From Acuticoccus mangrovi (lineage in GTDB: Bacteria > Pseudomonadota > Alphaproteobacteria > Rhizobiales > Amorphaceae): a stretch of DNA of 64,000 bases. The DNA lies in the NCBI RefSeq assembly GCF_016411865.1, contig NZ_JAEKJA010000011.1, forward strand, positions 1 to 64,000. The letters are read 5' to 3'. This document shows, one piece after another, positions 34,171-43,890 of the stretch (position 1 is its first letter; the number at the start of each line of letters is the position of its first letter). The notes under the pieces are model-generated. The model was not told where the DNA came from. It saw only the letters and a list, made by a program, of their open reading frames with translations, and did not search any database. A program made the translations under genes and the position numbers.

Positions 34171-34863
34171 ATGAAGAAGATCGGCCTGATCGGTGGCCTC
34201 TCTTGGGTCGCGACGGCCCACTATTATCGCCGCATCAACGAGCTGACCCAGGCGTGGCTCGGCGGCGTCCACTCCGCCCGCATCGCCATGGAGAGCGTCG
34301 ACCGCCAGGACTATGTCGACGCCGTGATCGAGCGCGAGGACGAGGCCGCCGCCTGCGCCCAGATCCTCGACGCCGCGGCGGCGCTGGAGCGGGCGCGCGC
34401 CGACTTTCTCGTCATCACCTGCAACGACGTGCACCGCTTCGTGCCCGAGCTCGCGCCGCGCCTCGGCGTGCCCTTCCTCCACATCGCCGAAGCCACCGCC
34501 GCGGCGATCCTCGCCGAAGGGCTGAGCCGCGTCGCTCTCCTCGGCGTGCGCAAGACCATGGAGGGCGACTTCTATCCCTCGATCCTGTCGCGCCACGGCA
34601 TCGAGACCATCGTCCCGAACGAGGCGGAGCGCGCCGAGATCCACGCCACCATCTACGACGAGCTGGTGCGCGACGTCTTCCGCGAGGAGACCCGTGCCCG
34701 CTATCGGGCGATCGTCGAGGCTCTGGCGGCCCGCGGTGCCGAGGGCGTCATCCTCGGCTGCACCGAGATTCCCCTCCTCGTCGGCCCGCAGGATCTCTCG
34801 ATCCCGTCCTTCTCCACCACCGAGCTCCATTGCGCGGCGGCGGTGGCGCGCGCTATCGGCTGA
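34171..34863 (+). CDS. Aspartate/glutamate racemase family protein
   Basis: A 230-residue cofactor-independent racemase. IGLIGGLSWVATAHYYRRIN is the typical start; the two catalytic cysteines are Cys84 (ITCNDVH) and Cys197 (ILGCTEIPLL). It interconverts L- and D-aspartate or a related acid in the cytosol. Its place between a TAXI binding protein and a class III aminotransferase suggests it processes the imported amino acid. The first Cys environment TCND differs from the common CCNT, so the substrate may differ. Confidence 0.88.
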   Translation: MKKIGLIGGLSWVATAHYYRRINELTQAWLGGVHSARIAMESVDRQDYVDAVIEREDEAAACAQILDAAAALERARADFLVITCNDVHRFVPELAPRLGVPFLHIAEATAAAILAEGLSRVALLGVRKTMEGDFYPSILSRHGIETIVPNEAERAEIHATIYDELVRDVFREETRARYRAIVEALAARGAEGVILGCTEIPLLVGPQDLSIPSFSTTELHCAAAVARAIG

Positions 34864-34886
34864 GCGATCCACCGACGCGAGGCCCC

Positions 34887-35549
34887 ATGCCCTTTTCCGC
34901 CGACGCCTGGGCGAACAACGCCGCCCGCTACGAGACCATCCGCACGATGGGCTTCAACGAGGAACTCGCCGCGGGCACCCTCTCGCGCCAGCGCTTCGAG
35001 CACTACATCGTGCAGGACGCCCACTATCTGGTGGGCTTCGGCCGCGCCCTCGCCATCGCCGCCGCCAAGGCGCCCGATTCGGAGCGCATCGTGCAGTTCT
35101 GCGACGCGGCCCGCGAGGCGATCGTCGGCGAGCGGGAGCTTCACACCGCCTTCTTCGCCGACTGGGGCATCTCGCCGGAGGCCTTCGCCGGCATGGAGAT
35201 CTCGCCCGGCGCGCACCACTATATTTCCTATCTCGTCGCCACCGCCTATGCCGAGCCCTACGAGGTGGTGCTCGCCTCGCTGCTCCCCTGCTTCTGGATC
35301 TATGCCGAGGTGGGCAAGGACCTCCTCGCCCGCAGTGTGGCCGACAACCCCTTCGCCGCCTGGATCGACACCTATGCCGGCGAGGAGTTCGACGCCGCCG
35401 TCCGGGCGATGATCGAGGCGACCGACGCCGCCGGCGCCGGCGCCTCCCCGAAGGTGCTCGCAGCGATGCACGAGGCCTTCACCACCGCGACGCGGCTCGA
35501 ATATGTGTTCTGGGAGCGCGCCCACCGGGGCGATCCCTGGCCGGTGTAG
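34887..35549 (+). CDS. tenA: TenA-type aminopyrimidine aminohydrolase / thiaminase II
   Basis: A 220-residue all-helical enzyme of the TenA family, which releases HMP from degraded thiamine or hydrolyses aminomethyl pyrimidine. The nucleophile falls at Cys135 (LLPCFWIYAEVG), the same number as in the characterised Bacillus enzyme, and the C-terminal Glu is in VFWERA. FEHYIVQDAHYL and GEEF are also conserved. It follows the racemase by 23 bases in the same direction. No other thiamine gene is nearby, so it may serve another amine here. Confidence 0.88.
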   Translation: MPFSADAWANNAARYETIRTMGFNEELAAGTLSRQRFEHYIVQDAHYLVGFGRALAIAAAKAPDSERIVQFCDAAREAIVGERELHTAFFADWGISPEAFAGMEISPGAHHYISYLVATAYAEPYEVVLASLLPCFWIYAEVGKDLLARSVADNPFAAWIDTYAGEEFDAAVRAMIEATDAAGAGASPKVLAAMHEAFTTATRLEYVFWERAHRGDPWPV

Positions 35550-35569
35550 GCGCCCGACAGGCCCCCCGC

Positions 35570-35587
35570 CCGATCGAATGCGATCGG
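35570..35587. terminator. Short hairpin between tenA and the DUF924 gene
   Basis: CCGATCG and CGATCGG form a 7-bp stem with an AATG loop, between converging genes. There is no T run; terminator role is tentative. Confidence 0.35.
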
Positions 35588-35606
35588 ACGGAAAGGCCGC
35601 CCGCTT

Positions 35607-36155
35607 CTAACTGCCGAAACCGCCGGAGGCGAGATAGTCGGCCTCCTGCGCCGTGGTCTCGCGCCCCAGCGCCCTGTTGCGGTGGGGGAAGCGGCCGAAG
35701 CGCTGGATCGCGTCGGCGTGGATCAGCGCCCAGTGATAGGCCTCCTTGTCGCCCGCCCGGCGATAGAGGTCGACCCCGCGCATCTGCACGGTGAGGTCTT
35801 CCGAATGCTGGAACGGCAGGTAGAAGAAGTTCTTCACCGGCATCGTCTGGGTGTGGTCGAAGCGCTGGGCGATCGCCGCCTCGGCCGCGGCGAGCGCCAG
35901 CGGATCGGTCGCGAACTGATCCGGCGATCCGCGGAACACGTTGCGCGGGATCTGGTCCAACAGGATGATGCGCGCGAGGCTGCCGGCGGCCGTCGCCATC
36001 CACTCGGTGTGGCCTCCGTCGCGCGCCTCTTCCCACAAACCGATCCATCGCCGGCAGGTATCGTCGAAGGCGTCGCCGCCGCCGAACCACAGTGTGGATC
36101 CGGCATCGAGCCAGAAGGCCAGGAAGCCGAGTGCCGTCTCGTTCTCACCGTTCAT
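35607..36155 (-). CDS. DUF924 family protein
   Basis: A 182-residue cytosolic protein of unknown function. The family signature is complete: IILLDQIPRNVFRGSPDQFATD, FFYLPFQHSEDLTVQ and FGRFPHRNRALGR. The ATG at 36155 has AGGAG eight bases upstream; an earlier ATG at 36173 lacks one. DUF924 proteins resemble tetratricopeptide-like helical folds. It lies on the opposite strand inside the TAXI-TRAP cluster, so it is not part of that operon. Confidence 0.88.
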   Translation of the reverse strand: MNGENETALGFLAFWLDAGSTLWFGGGDAFDDTCRRWIGLWEEARDGGHTEWMATAAGSLARIILLDQIPRNVFRGSPDQFATDPLALAAAEAAIAQRFDHTQTMPVKNFFYLPFQHSEDLTVQMRGVDLYRRAGDKEAYHWALIHADAIQRFGRFPHRNRALGRETTAQEADYLASGGFGS

Positions 36156-36330
36156 CGCGCATTCTCCTGTCAAAAAGGCCTTTGCCTCTCACAAAAAGCA
36201 TGGAACGCTGCGCTCGGATCGCGCGCGTCGACACTGGCGCGGTGCGGTTCGGGCGGGTGGTGGCGTGCGTGCGCGGCGGCACCGTCGCCCTTCGGTCTTG
36301 CTCGGAGAGCCTTGACGACAGGATGACAGG

Positions 36331-39003
36331 ATGACGACCCAAGCCACCGATCCCAACGCTTCTGGTGCCGCCACTGCCGCCGACGACCTCGTCGCCTCGG
36401 TCGATTCCGGTGCCCGCAACCCGCTGGGCTGGCAAATGTGGCTGATCCCGGGCCTCGCCTTCATCTGGTCGCTGTTCCAGCTCTACGTCGCCTCGCCGCT
36501 GCCCTTCATCGTTCAGGAGCAGACCGGCTTGAGGGTGGTGTTCAACAACACCGAAATCCGTGCCATCCACCTCGGCTTCGCGCTGCTCCTCGTGTCGATG
36601 GCCTTCCCACTCACGCCGAGCTCGCCGCGCCACCGGATCCCCTGGTACGACTGGGTGCTCGGCCTCGGCGGTCTCGCCACCTGTCTCTATCTCATCGTCT
36701 TCAAAGACCAAATCGCCGCCCGCCCCGGCCTTCCCACCAACACCGACCTCGTCGTCTCCACCCTCGGCCTGGTCGCGGTGGCGATCGCCGTCTATCGGGC
36801 GCTGGGGCTGCCGCTCCTCATCGTGGTCGGCATCTTCCTCGCCTACGTCTTCTTCGGCTCCTCGCCGTGGCTGATGGAGGCGATCCGCTGGAAGGGCGCC
36901 TCCTACGGCAAGGCGATGTGGCACTTCTGGATGCAAACCGAAGGCGTCTTCGGCGTCGCCCTCGGCGTGTCGGCCTCGCTGATCTTCCTCTTCGTGCTCT
37001 TCGGCGCGATCCTGGAAAAAGCCGGGGCAGGCAACTTCTTCATCAAGATCGCCTTCGCGCTGCTCGGCAATCTGCGCGGCGGGCCGGCGAAGGCGGCGGT
37101 GGTCGCCTCCGGCCTCTCCGGCATCTATTCCGGCTCCTCGATCGCCAACGTGGTGACGACGGGCACCTTCACCATCCCCTTGATGAAGCGCACCGGCTTC
37201 CCGGCCGAGAAGGCCGGCGCCGTGGAGGTCGCCTCCTCCACCAACGGCCAGCTCACCCCGCCGGTGATGGGCGCTGCGGCCTTCCTCATCGCCGAGTTCA
37301 CCGGCACGCCCTACACCGACCTCATCGTCTACGCCTTCCTGCCGGCGATCGTGTCCTACATCGCACTCGTCTACATCGTGCACCTCGAAGCCCTGAAGCT
37401 CGGGCTCAAGGGGCTGCCGAAGCCGCCCTCCAAGGCCCAGTCGATGGCGCGCAAATTCGGCGGCTTCCTGCTCGGTGCCGCCTTCATCGCCGTGCTCGGC
37501 GCCTTCGTCCACTTCGTCCTCGGCTATGCGAGCCGGGCGATGCCGGGGGCGACGATGGAGGTCGCCGTCGGCATCTTCCTGCTCTTCTACCTCGTCTGCC
37601 TGCTCATCGCCTCACGGCGACCCGATCTCGAGGTCGACGATCCGGAGGCGAAGATCGTCGAGCTGCCGCGCGCCGGCGAGGTGGCGCTGACGGGTCTCCA
37701 CTTCATCCTGCCGATCATCGTGCTGCTCTACTGCGTGATGGTGGTGCGGATGTCGCCGGGCCTCTCGGCCTTCTGGGCGACCACCGCGATGATCGTCATC
37801 GCCCTCACCCAGCACCCATTGAAGGCGATCATGCGCGGCGGCACGGGCTTCGCCGGCTCGTTCCGCCAGGGCTGGGACGAGTTCGCCGAGGGCATGATCT
37901 CCGGTGCCCGCAACATGATCCCCATCGCCGTAGCGACGGGCGCCGCCGGCATCATCGTCGGCACGATCTCGCTCACCGGAGCGCACCAGGTGGTGGCCGG
38001 CTTCATCGAGGCGCTCGCCAGCGGCTCCCTGATGCTGATGCTGATCTTCGTCGCGGTGATGAGCCTCATCCTCGGCATGGGCCTGCCGACCACGGCGAAC
38101 TACATCGTGGTGTCCTCGCTGATGGCCCCGGTGATCATCTCGCTGGGCGCCTCCGAGGGGCTGATCATCCCGGCCGTCGCGGCGCACATGTTCGTCTTCT
38201 ATTTCGGCATCCTCGCCGACGACACGCCACCCGTCGGCCTCGCCGCCTACGCCGCGGCGGGCATCTCCGGCGGCGACCCCATCAAGACGGGCTTCCAGGG
38301 CTTCGGCTACGACATCCGCACCGCCCTGCTGCCCTTCCTCTTCATCTTCAACACCGAGCTCCTCCTGATGCACGTCGTCATCGTCGACGGCGTGCCGCAT
38401 CCGGAGTTCGTGCCCTGGTACACCGGCCTCAAGGCGTTCGTGATCGCCGTCGTCGCGATGATGGCCTTCGCCGCCGCCACGCAGCGCTACTTCCTGACGA
38501 AGAGCAACTGGTTCGAGACGGCCCTGCTCCTCGTCGTCGCGCTCACCCTGTTCCGGCCGGGGGTCTGGCTCGACATGGTGCAGCCGCCCTACGTGGAGCG
38601 GCCCGGCACGGCGATCTACGACGTCGCCGCCGCCGAGCCCGCCGGCACCAACCTCCGGCTCGAGCTCGTCGGCACCGACTTCAACAACCCGGACCGGCGC
38701 AACTCGATCTTCGTGGTGGTGCCGCTCGGCGAGGGGGCGACGGCGGAGGACAAGCTCGCCGACGTCGGCCTCACCTTCTTCGAGGACGGCGACACGCTCA
38801 CCGTGGAGGAGCCCTTCCCCGGCACCCCCTTCGCCTATTTGAGCCAGGACTTCGACTTCTACGCCGACGACCCGGTGATCCTGCAGACCGTGCAGACGAA
38901 CGCGGAGCGGCTGCCGAAGGAGATCTTCTACATTCCCGCCTTCCTGGTCCTCGCCCTCGTGGTGGTGATGCAGCGCCGGCGACAGACGGAGCCCGCCTTC
39001 TGA
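36331..39003 (+). CDS. TRAP transporter fused permease, TAXI type, with DUF3394 tail
   Basis: An 890-residue inner-membrane protein that joins the small and large TRAP permeases. After about 35 soluble residues, roughly four helices (to about 190) are the DctQ part; the DctM part follows with SGLSGIYSGSSIANVVTTGTF, NGQLTPPVMGAAAFLIAEF and the second-repeat MGLPTTANYIVVSSLMAP and DDTPPVGLAAYAAAGISG. The last 150 residues, including a soluble domain (about 765-870) and a final helix, match the DUF3394 extension. It works with the TAXI binding protein at 33157. Its stop overlaps the aminotransferase start (TGATG). Confidence 0.91.
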   Translation: MTTQATDPNASGAATAADDLVASVDSGARNPLGWQMWLIPGLAFIWSLFQLYVASPLPFIVQEQTGLRVVFNNTEIRAIHLGFALLLVSMAFPLTPSSPRHRIPWYDWVLGLGGLATCLYLIVFKDQIAARPGLPTNTDLVVSTLGLVAVAIAVYRALGLPLLIVVGIFLAYVFFGSSPWLMEAIRWKGASYGKAMWHFWMQTEGVFGVALGVSASLIFLFVLFGAILEKAGAGNFFIKIAFALLGNLRGGPAKAAVVASGLSGIYSGSSIANVVTTGTFTIPLMKRTGFPAEKAGAVEVASSTNGQLTPPVMGAAAFLIAEFTGTPYTDLIVYAFLPAIVSYIALVYIVHLEALKLGLKGLPKPPSKAQSMARKFGGFLLGAAFIAVLGAFVHFVLGYASRAMPGATMEVAVGIFLLFYLVCLLIASRRPDLEVDDPEAKIVELPRAGEVALTGLHFILPIIVLLYCVMVVRMSPGLSAFWATTAMIVIALTQHPLKAIMRGGTGFAGSFRQGWDEFAEGMISGARNMIPIAVATGAAGIIVGTISLTGAHQVVAGFIEALASGSLMLMLIFVAVMSLILGMGLPTTANYIVVSSLMAPVIISLGASEGLIIPAVAAHMFVFYFGILADDTPPVGLAAYAAAGISGGDPIKTGFQGFGYDIRTALLPFLFIFNTELLLMHVVIVDGVPHPEFVPWYTGLKAFVIAVVAMMAFAAATQRYFLTKSNWFETALLLVVALTLFRPGVWLDMVQPPYVERPGTAIYDVAAAEPAGTNLRLELVGTDFNNPDRRNSIFVVVPLGEGATAEDKLADVGLTFFEDGDTLTVEEPFPGTPFAYLSQDFDFYADDPVILQTVQTNAERLPKEIFYIPAFLVLALVVVMQRRRQTEPAF

Positions 39004-40337
39004 TGGCCTCGCCGCACGTCTTTCAGCGCGCTTCGGCGGTGGACATGCCCGTCGCCGTCGGCGGCGACGGGGTGTTCATCCTCACCAAGGACGGCCGCCG
39101 CGTGCTCGACGGCTGCGGCGGTGCCGCCGTCTCCTGCCTCGGCCACTCCGATGCGATGGTGGTGGAGGCGATCAAGCGGCAGCTCGACGCCCTCCCCTAC
39201 GCCCACACCGGCTTCTTCACTTCCGAGGCGGCCGAGACGCTCGCGGCGATGCTGGTGGAGCGCGCCCCGAAGGGGATCGGCCGCGCCTATTTCGTGTCGG
39301 GCGGATCGGAGGCCGCTGAGGCGGCGATCAAGCTCGCCCGCCAGTATTTTCTGGAGAAGGGCGAGCCGGCGCGCTCGCGCATCATCGCCCGCCGCCAGTC
39401 CTATCACGGCAACACGCTGGGGGCGCTCGCGGCCGGCGGCAACGAGTGGCGGCGGCGCCAGTTCGCCCCGCTCCTCACCGACGCGATGAGCCACATCGCC
39501 CCCTGTCACTACTGGCGCTGGGGCGAGCCGGGCGAGAGCGCCGAGGACTACGGCCGGCGCGTCGCCGACGAGCTCGAGACCGAGATCAAGCGCGTCGGCC
39601 CGGAGACGGTGGCGGCCTTCATGGCCGAGCCGGTGGTCGGCGCCACCATGGGCGCGGTGCCGGCGGTGCCCGGCTACTTCAAGCGCATCCGCGAGATCTG
39701 CGACCACTACGGCGTGCTCCTGATCCTCGACGAGGTGATGTGCGGGATGGGCCGCACCGGCCACCTCTTCGCCTGCGAGGAGGACGGGGTGGCGCCCGAC
39801 ATGATCATGATCGCAAAGGGTCTCGGCGCCGGCTACCAGCCCATCGGGGCGCTGCTCGTCGCCGAGGACATCCACCAGGCGATCGCCGACGGCAGCGGCT
39901 TCTTCCAGCACGGCCACACCTATATGGGCCACCCCACCGCCGCGGCGGCGGGCGTCGCCGTGCTGGAGGCGATCGAAGGGCGCGACCTCCTCGCCAACGT
40001 GCAGGCGATGGGGGCGCGGCTGCGGCAGGGGCTCGAAGCTCGCTTCGGCCAGCACCCCAACGTCGGCGACATCCGCGGCCGCGGCCTCTTCCTGGGGCTG
40101 GAGCTTGTCGCCGACCGCGAGACCAAGGCACCGCTGCCGCCCGAGGCGAAGACCCACGCCAAAGTGAAGCGCGCCGCCCTCGCCCGCGACCTGATGGTCT
40201 ACCCGATGGGCGGAACCATCGACGGCGTCCAGGGCGACCACGTGATGCTCGCGCCCCCCTTCATCGTGACGGAGGAGGAGGTGGCGATGATCATCGACCG
40301 CCTCGCCGGCGCCCTCGAGGAGGCGCTGCCCGCCTGA
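39003..40337 (+). CDS. Class III PLP-dependent aminotransferase
   Basis: A 444-residue omega-aminotransferase family enzyme. VSGGSEAAEAAIKLARQY binds the cofactor phosphate; YHGNT, the Asp in LLILDEVMCGMGRTG and the Schiff-base Lys in MIAKGLGAGYQPIGA are present, followed by GHTYMGHPTAAAAG. It transfers the amino group of an amino acid, diamine or beta-amino acid. Translational overlap with the TAXI permease indicates that its substrate comes through that transporter. The exact donor is not readable. Confidence 0.9.
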   Translation: MASPHVFQRASAVDMPVAVGGDGVFILTKDGRRVLDGCGGAAVSCLGHSDAMVVEAIKRQLDALPYAHTGFFTSEAAETLAAMLVERAPKGIGRAYFVSGGSEAAEAAIKLARQYFLEKGEPARSRIIARRQSYHGNTLGALAAGGNEWRRRQFAPLLTDAMSHIAPCHYWRWGEPGESAEDYGRRVADELETEIKRVGPETVAAFMAEPVVGATMGAVPAVPGYFKRIREICDHYGVLLILDEVMCGMGRTGHLFACEEDGVAPDMIMIAKGLGAGYQPIGALLVAEDIHQAIADGSGFFQHGHTYMGHPTAAAAGVAVLEAIEGRDLLANVQAMGARLRQGLEARFGQHPNVGDIRGRGLFLGLELVADRETKAPLPPEAKTHAKVKRAALARDLMVYPMGGTIDGVQGDHVMLAPPFIVTEEEVAMIIDRLAGALEEALPA

Positions 40338-40350
40338 CCTGCCGCCCCAC

Positions 40351-42384
40351 CTATTTCCGGGTGATGCGAGAGGGACGCCGCGCCAGCCCGTGGGTGGTCT
40401 TGCGCCAGTGGTGCGGTTTGCGGACGATGTCGTGGATGGCGATGATCACGGCGCACCCCATCAGCACCCAGTAGCCGGGCAGCCAGAAGACGATCCAGGG
40501 GCTGAGCCGGGAGCGGCGGCGCACGGTGACGACGCCGAGGGCGAGGCTCGCCCCGTAGCCGGCCAGCACCGCCACGCTTTGCGCCGCCATGAGGACCGGC
40601 GAGCCGCCGCCCAGCAGCGGCAGCCCCATCACCGCGAGCGGCGCTTGCACCATGAAGAGGATGTGGGCGAGGCCCGCCGTCAGCGAGCCGATGATGAAGA
40701 GGTGGAACACCCCGGCGTCTGCCCAGCCCACCTCGCGCACGAGCCGCACCGGCTCGCGGTTGTGCACCAGCCAGGTCTGGATGTAGCCCTTGAACCACCG
40801 CGAGCGCTGCTTCACCCAGGCGTCGGCGGAGAGCGGAGCCTCCTCGTGGGTCTCCGAATCGATCATGGCGAGGCGGTAGCCGAAGCGCCGGAGCCGCACT
40901 GCGAGGTCGGCATCCTCGGTCACGTTGAAGGGATCCCATCCGCCGACCTTCAACAGGGCCTCGATGCGGAAGTGGTTCGACGTGCCGCCGAGGAGGAGCA
41001 GCCGCCCCATGCTCGACACCATCGGCATCACGTGCTCGAACAGGCAGGCATATTCGATGGCGAACATCTTCGGCAGCCAGCCGTCGCTCAGATTCTCGAT
41101 GGTGAGGCGCGCCTGGAGGGCGGCGAGCTCGGGCGGCGCCGCCGCGAACGTCTCCGCGGCGATGCGGAGCTGCTCGGGGTCGGGGCGATCCTCCGCATCG
41201 AAGATCGTGACGAGATCGCCCTCGGCCTGACGCAGCCCCACGTTGAGCGCCCGCGGCTTGGTGCGCGGCACGCCCGCCGGCACGATCGTCATCCGGCAGG
41301 GAAAGTGCCGCGCCTCCCGCTCGATGGCGCGCTGGGTGATGTCGTCGTCGGCCTCCACCAGGAACTGGATGTCGAGCTTGTCGGCGGGATAGTCGAGCCG
41401 GCGCAGCGCGCGGATGAGGTGGGCGAGCCCCTCGTCCTCGCGGTAGAGGGGGATCAGCACCGTGTAGACCGGCAGCTCGGCGCTCTTCAGCGGACGCCGC
41501 GGCAACCCCGCCCAGCGGTCGTGGACGAGGGGGATGCCCCGGCTCGCAGCGTAGGCGAGGAGCACCGCCGTCACCGCGATCGTCGCGCCGCCGACGATCG
41601 ACACCGGGGCGAGGATGCTGCCGACCGCCACGATCATGGCGACCGCGAGGAATGTGACGATCTGCCCCCGCGTCACGACCTTGTCGGCAAGGTCCGACGG
41701 CGGCACGGCGTGGAGCGGGTCGAGCCGGCCGCGCCAGCTGAGCGGCCCGTCGTGGCCGGCGACGCGCACCAGCGCCCGCGGCGACACGATGAGGAGGCGC
41801 GCGCCGAGCTCCGGCCGCCGGGTCAGCAGCGCCGCGAGCCCCGGTAGCCATTCCGGGCACGGGGCGATCGCGAGCCTCTCCCCACCGCTCGCCGGAAAAC
41901 GCAGGATCGCGGCGCCGGGCTCGAACACGATCGAAGGCCGGCCTTGCCGGGCGAGCCGGCGCAGCTCCTCGCCGTCGTCGAAGCGGCAGCCGAGCCAGCG
42001 GGCGATGGCGGCATAGTAGGCCCGATCCTCGAAAGGCGGTGACGACGCCACCCCGTGACTCCCGGCCACGACCTCGGACGGACGGCCGGCGGCGAGGGTG
42101 AAGGCGGCGTCGAGGCAATCTTGCGGCGTCGCCTGGGCGAGCTTGACCGCCAGCGCCTCGTTCGCTTCGCGCCGCGCCCGATTGCCCGCGCCGACGTTGC
42201 GCAACCCGAGCAGGACGCAGGCTTCGCGCGCATCGACCGCGTCGGCCCGGCTCGGCCTACAACGATTGCGGTTGAGAAATGCGAGCTCTTCGACCACCGG
42301 CGACGGTGCGGCCGCCCGCCGCGCCGCGGCACGGGGAGCCGAGATGGAACCTCGTCGCCACCAGACCCCATCCGGTAATTGCAT
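40351..42384 (-). CDS. Membrane family-2 glycosyltransferase (cellulose-synthase-like)
   Basis: A 677-residue processive-type glycosyltransferase. The first 220 residues are soluble and resemble the regulatory part found in bacterial beta-glucan synthases; two helices follow (about 230-265). The GT2 domain starts at YTVLIPLYREDEGL and contains FDAEDRP (DxD), VTEDADLAVRLRR (the TED general base) and QRSRWFKGY (QxxRW). Several helices then form the exit channel. It likely makes an extracellular polysaccharide. It ends 13 bases from the convergent aminotransferase and has no companion exopolysaccharide genes in the window. Confidence 0.85.
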   Translation of the reverse strand: MQLPDGVWWRRGSISAPRAAARRAAAPSPVVEELAFLNRNRCRPSRADAVDAREACVLLGLRNVGAGNRARREANEALAVKLAQATPQDCLDAAFTLAAGRPSEVVAGSHGVASSPPFEDRAYYAAIARWLGCRFDDGEELRRLARQGRPSIVFEPGAAILRFPASGGERLAIAPCPEWLPGLAALLTRRPELGARLLIVSPRALVRVAGHDGPLSWRGRLDPLHAVPPSDLADKVVTRGQIVTFLAVAMIVAVGSILAPVSIVGGATIAVTAVLLAYAASRGIPLVHDRWAGLPRRPLKSAELPVYTVLIPLYREDEGLAHLIRALRRLDYPADKLDIQFLVEADDDITQRAIEREARHFPCRMTIVPAGVPRTKPRALNVGLRQAEGDLVTIFDAEDRPDPEQLRIAAETFAAAPPELAALQARLTIENLSDGWLPKMFAIEYACLFEHVMPMVSSMGRLLLLGGTSNHFRIEALLKVGGWDPFNVTEDADLAVRLRRFGYRLAMIDSETHEEAPLSADAWVKQRSRWFKGYIQTWLVHNREPVRLVREVGWADAGVFHLFIIGSLTAGLAHILFMVQAPLAVMGLPLLGGGSPVLMAAQSVAVLAGYGASLALGVVTVRRRSRLSPWIVFWLPGYWVLMGCAVIIAIHDIVRKPHHWRKTTHGLARRPSRITRK

Positions 42385-42459
42385 TGCGAGATTTCCACCA
42401 TCTAGGATAGTGGTAGCATCGCGGCCCCCTTCAGTTCAAGGAGGCAATATCGTGCCGCA

Positions 42460-43890
42460 TCAGCGCTCGTCGGAGGAGCGTACGAAGGCGAGCTGCAGCA
42501 CGTTGGTGACGCCCGGCGTGTGGAGCGGCACGCCGGCGACGGCGACGAGCCGGTCCCCGGTCCGGGCGATCCCGTAGTCGACCGCCACGGCGCCCGCCGC
42601 GGCGATGAACTCGTCGACGTCGCTCGCCCGCTCGGCGACGATCGGATCGATGCCCCAGGTGATGCCGAGGCGGCGGGCGGTCTTGATCTCCGGGCAGAGG
42701 GCGAGCACCTCGGCGAACGGGCGCTCGCGGGCGACGCGCAGCGCCGTGGAGCCCGACGTCGTGTAGCAGGCGATGATCTTGACGTTCAGCGTCTCGGCGA
42801 TCTGACGGGCCGCGACGGCGAGCGCATCCGCCCCCGTCGCCTCCGGCTCGAAGCGCTGGGCGGTGACGACGGAGCGGTAGTTGAGGTCACGCTCGACGGC
42901 CTGGGCGACGCGGTCCATGGTCGCGACGGCTTCGACCGGAAACTCGCCGGCGGCGGACTCGGCCGACAGCATGACCGCGTCGGCGCCCTCGAACACCGCC
43001 GTCGCGACGTCCGACACCTCCGCGCGGGTAGGCACCGGCGAGGTGATCATGCTCTCGAGCATCTGCGTCGCCACCACCACCGGCTTGCCGGCGCGGCGGG
43101 CGGCGCGAACGATGCGCTTCTGCAGGCCCGGCACCTGTTCGAGCGGCATCTCGACGCCGAGATCGCCGCGGGCGACCATCAGCGCGTCGGACAGCTCGAT
43201 GATCTCCTCGAGACGGTCGATCGCCTGCGGCTTCTCGATCTTGGAGAGGATGCCGGCCTTGCCGCGTGCCATCTTGCGCGCGTCGGCAAGGTCCTCCGGC
43301 CGCTGGATGAAAGAGAGCGCGATCCAATCCACCTCGGCGGCGACCACCGCTTCGAGATCGCTCCGGTCCTTCGCGGTGAGCGCGCCGACGGCGATCAGCG
43401 TGTCGGGACAGCTGACGCCCTTCCGGTTGGACAGATAACCGCCCTGCTCGACCACCGTCACGGCCCGCTTGGCGGCGGCCTCGGTGACCCTCAGCTGGAT
43501 CTTACCGTCGTCGAGGAGCAGCCGGTGGCCGGTGCGCAGCGCGGTGAGGATCTCGGGATGAGGCAGATAGACCCGCTCCACGGTGCCGGGCGACTTGTCG
43601 CTGTCGAGCACGAACGTCGCGCCGTTTTCGAGCGTGACGCCGTCGTCGGCGAAGGTGGTGACGCGCAGCTTGGGGCCTTGCAGATCGGCGAGGATGGTGA
43701 TGGGCGAGCCGGCCTCGGTCTCCACGGCGCGGATGCGCTCGACGAGGGCGCGCATCTGATCGTGCGCGGTGTGGCTCATGTTGATGCGGAAGACATCCGC
43801 GCCGGCACCGTGGAGTGCCGCAATCTGCGCTTTTTCTGAGGAGGCCGGGCCGAGTGTCGCGACGATCCGCACTCGTCGCGCGCGTCTCAT
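42460..43890 (-). CDS. pyk: Pyruvate kinase
   Basis: A 476-residue glycolytic enzyme that makes pyruvate and ATP from phosphoenolpyruvate. RIVATLGPASS, FRINMSH, ILADLQGPKLR, the catalytic Lys in ILSKIEKPQAI, the signature VARGDLGVEMPLEQVP and VATQMLESMI are intact. C-terminal residues 350-476 form the effector domain. It overlaps the DUF1036 gene by four bases (ATGA), an arrangement common in Hyphomicrobiales. Confidence 0.96.
   Translation of the reverse strand: MRRARRVRIVATLGPASSEKAQIAALHGAGADVFRINMSHTAHDQMRALVERIRAVETEAGSPITILADLQGPKLRVTTFADDGVTLENGATFVLDSDKSPGTVERVYLPHPEILTALRTGHRLLLDDGKIQLRVTEAAAKRAVTVVEQGGYLSNRKGVSCPDTLIAVGALTAKDRSDLEAVVAAEVDWIALSFIQRPEDLADARKMARGKAGILSKIEKPQAIDRLEEIIELSDALMVARGDLGVEMPLEQVPGLQKRIVRAARRAGKPVVVATQMLESMITSPVPTRAEVSDVATAVFEGADAVMLSAESAAGEFPVEAVATMDRVAQAVERDLNYRSVVTAQRFEPEATGADALAVAARQIAETLNVKIIACYTTSGSTALRVARERPFAEVLALCPEIKTARRLGITWGIDPIVAERASDVDEFIAAAGAVAVDYGIARTGDRLVAVAGVPLHTPGVTNVLQLAFVRSSDER

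Noticed and set aside
36438-39000. Alternative frame over the TAXI permease that runs into the aminotransferase as one 1299-residue protein
   Set aside because: The permease frame has the transporter motifs; the other frame is Arg/Pro-rich and becomes coding only after the aminotransferase start at 39003.
42452-42577. Small plus-strand frame with a strong AAGGAGG site and GTG start, opposite the end of pyk
   Set aside because: The 41-residue product has no recognisable feature and almost all of it is antisense to pyk; the ribosome-like site can be chance.
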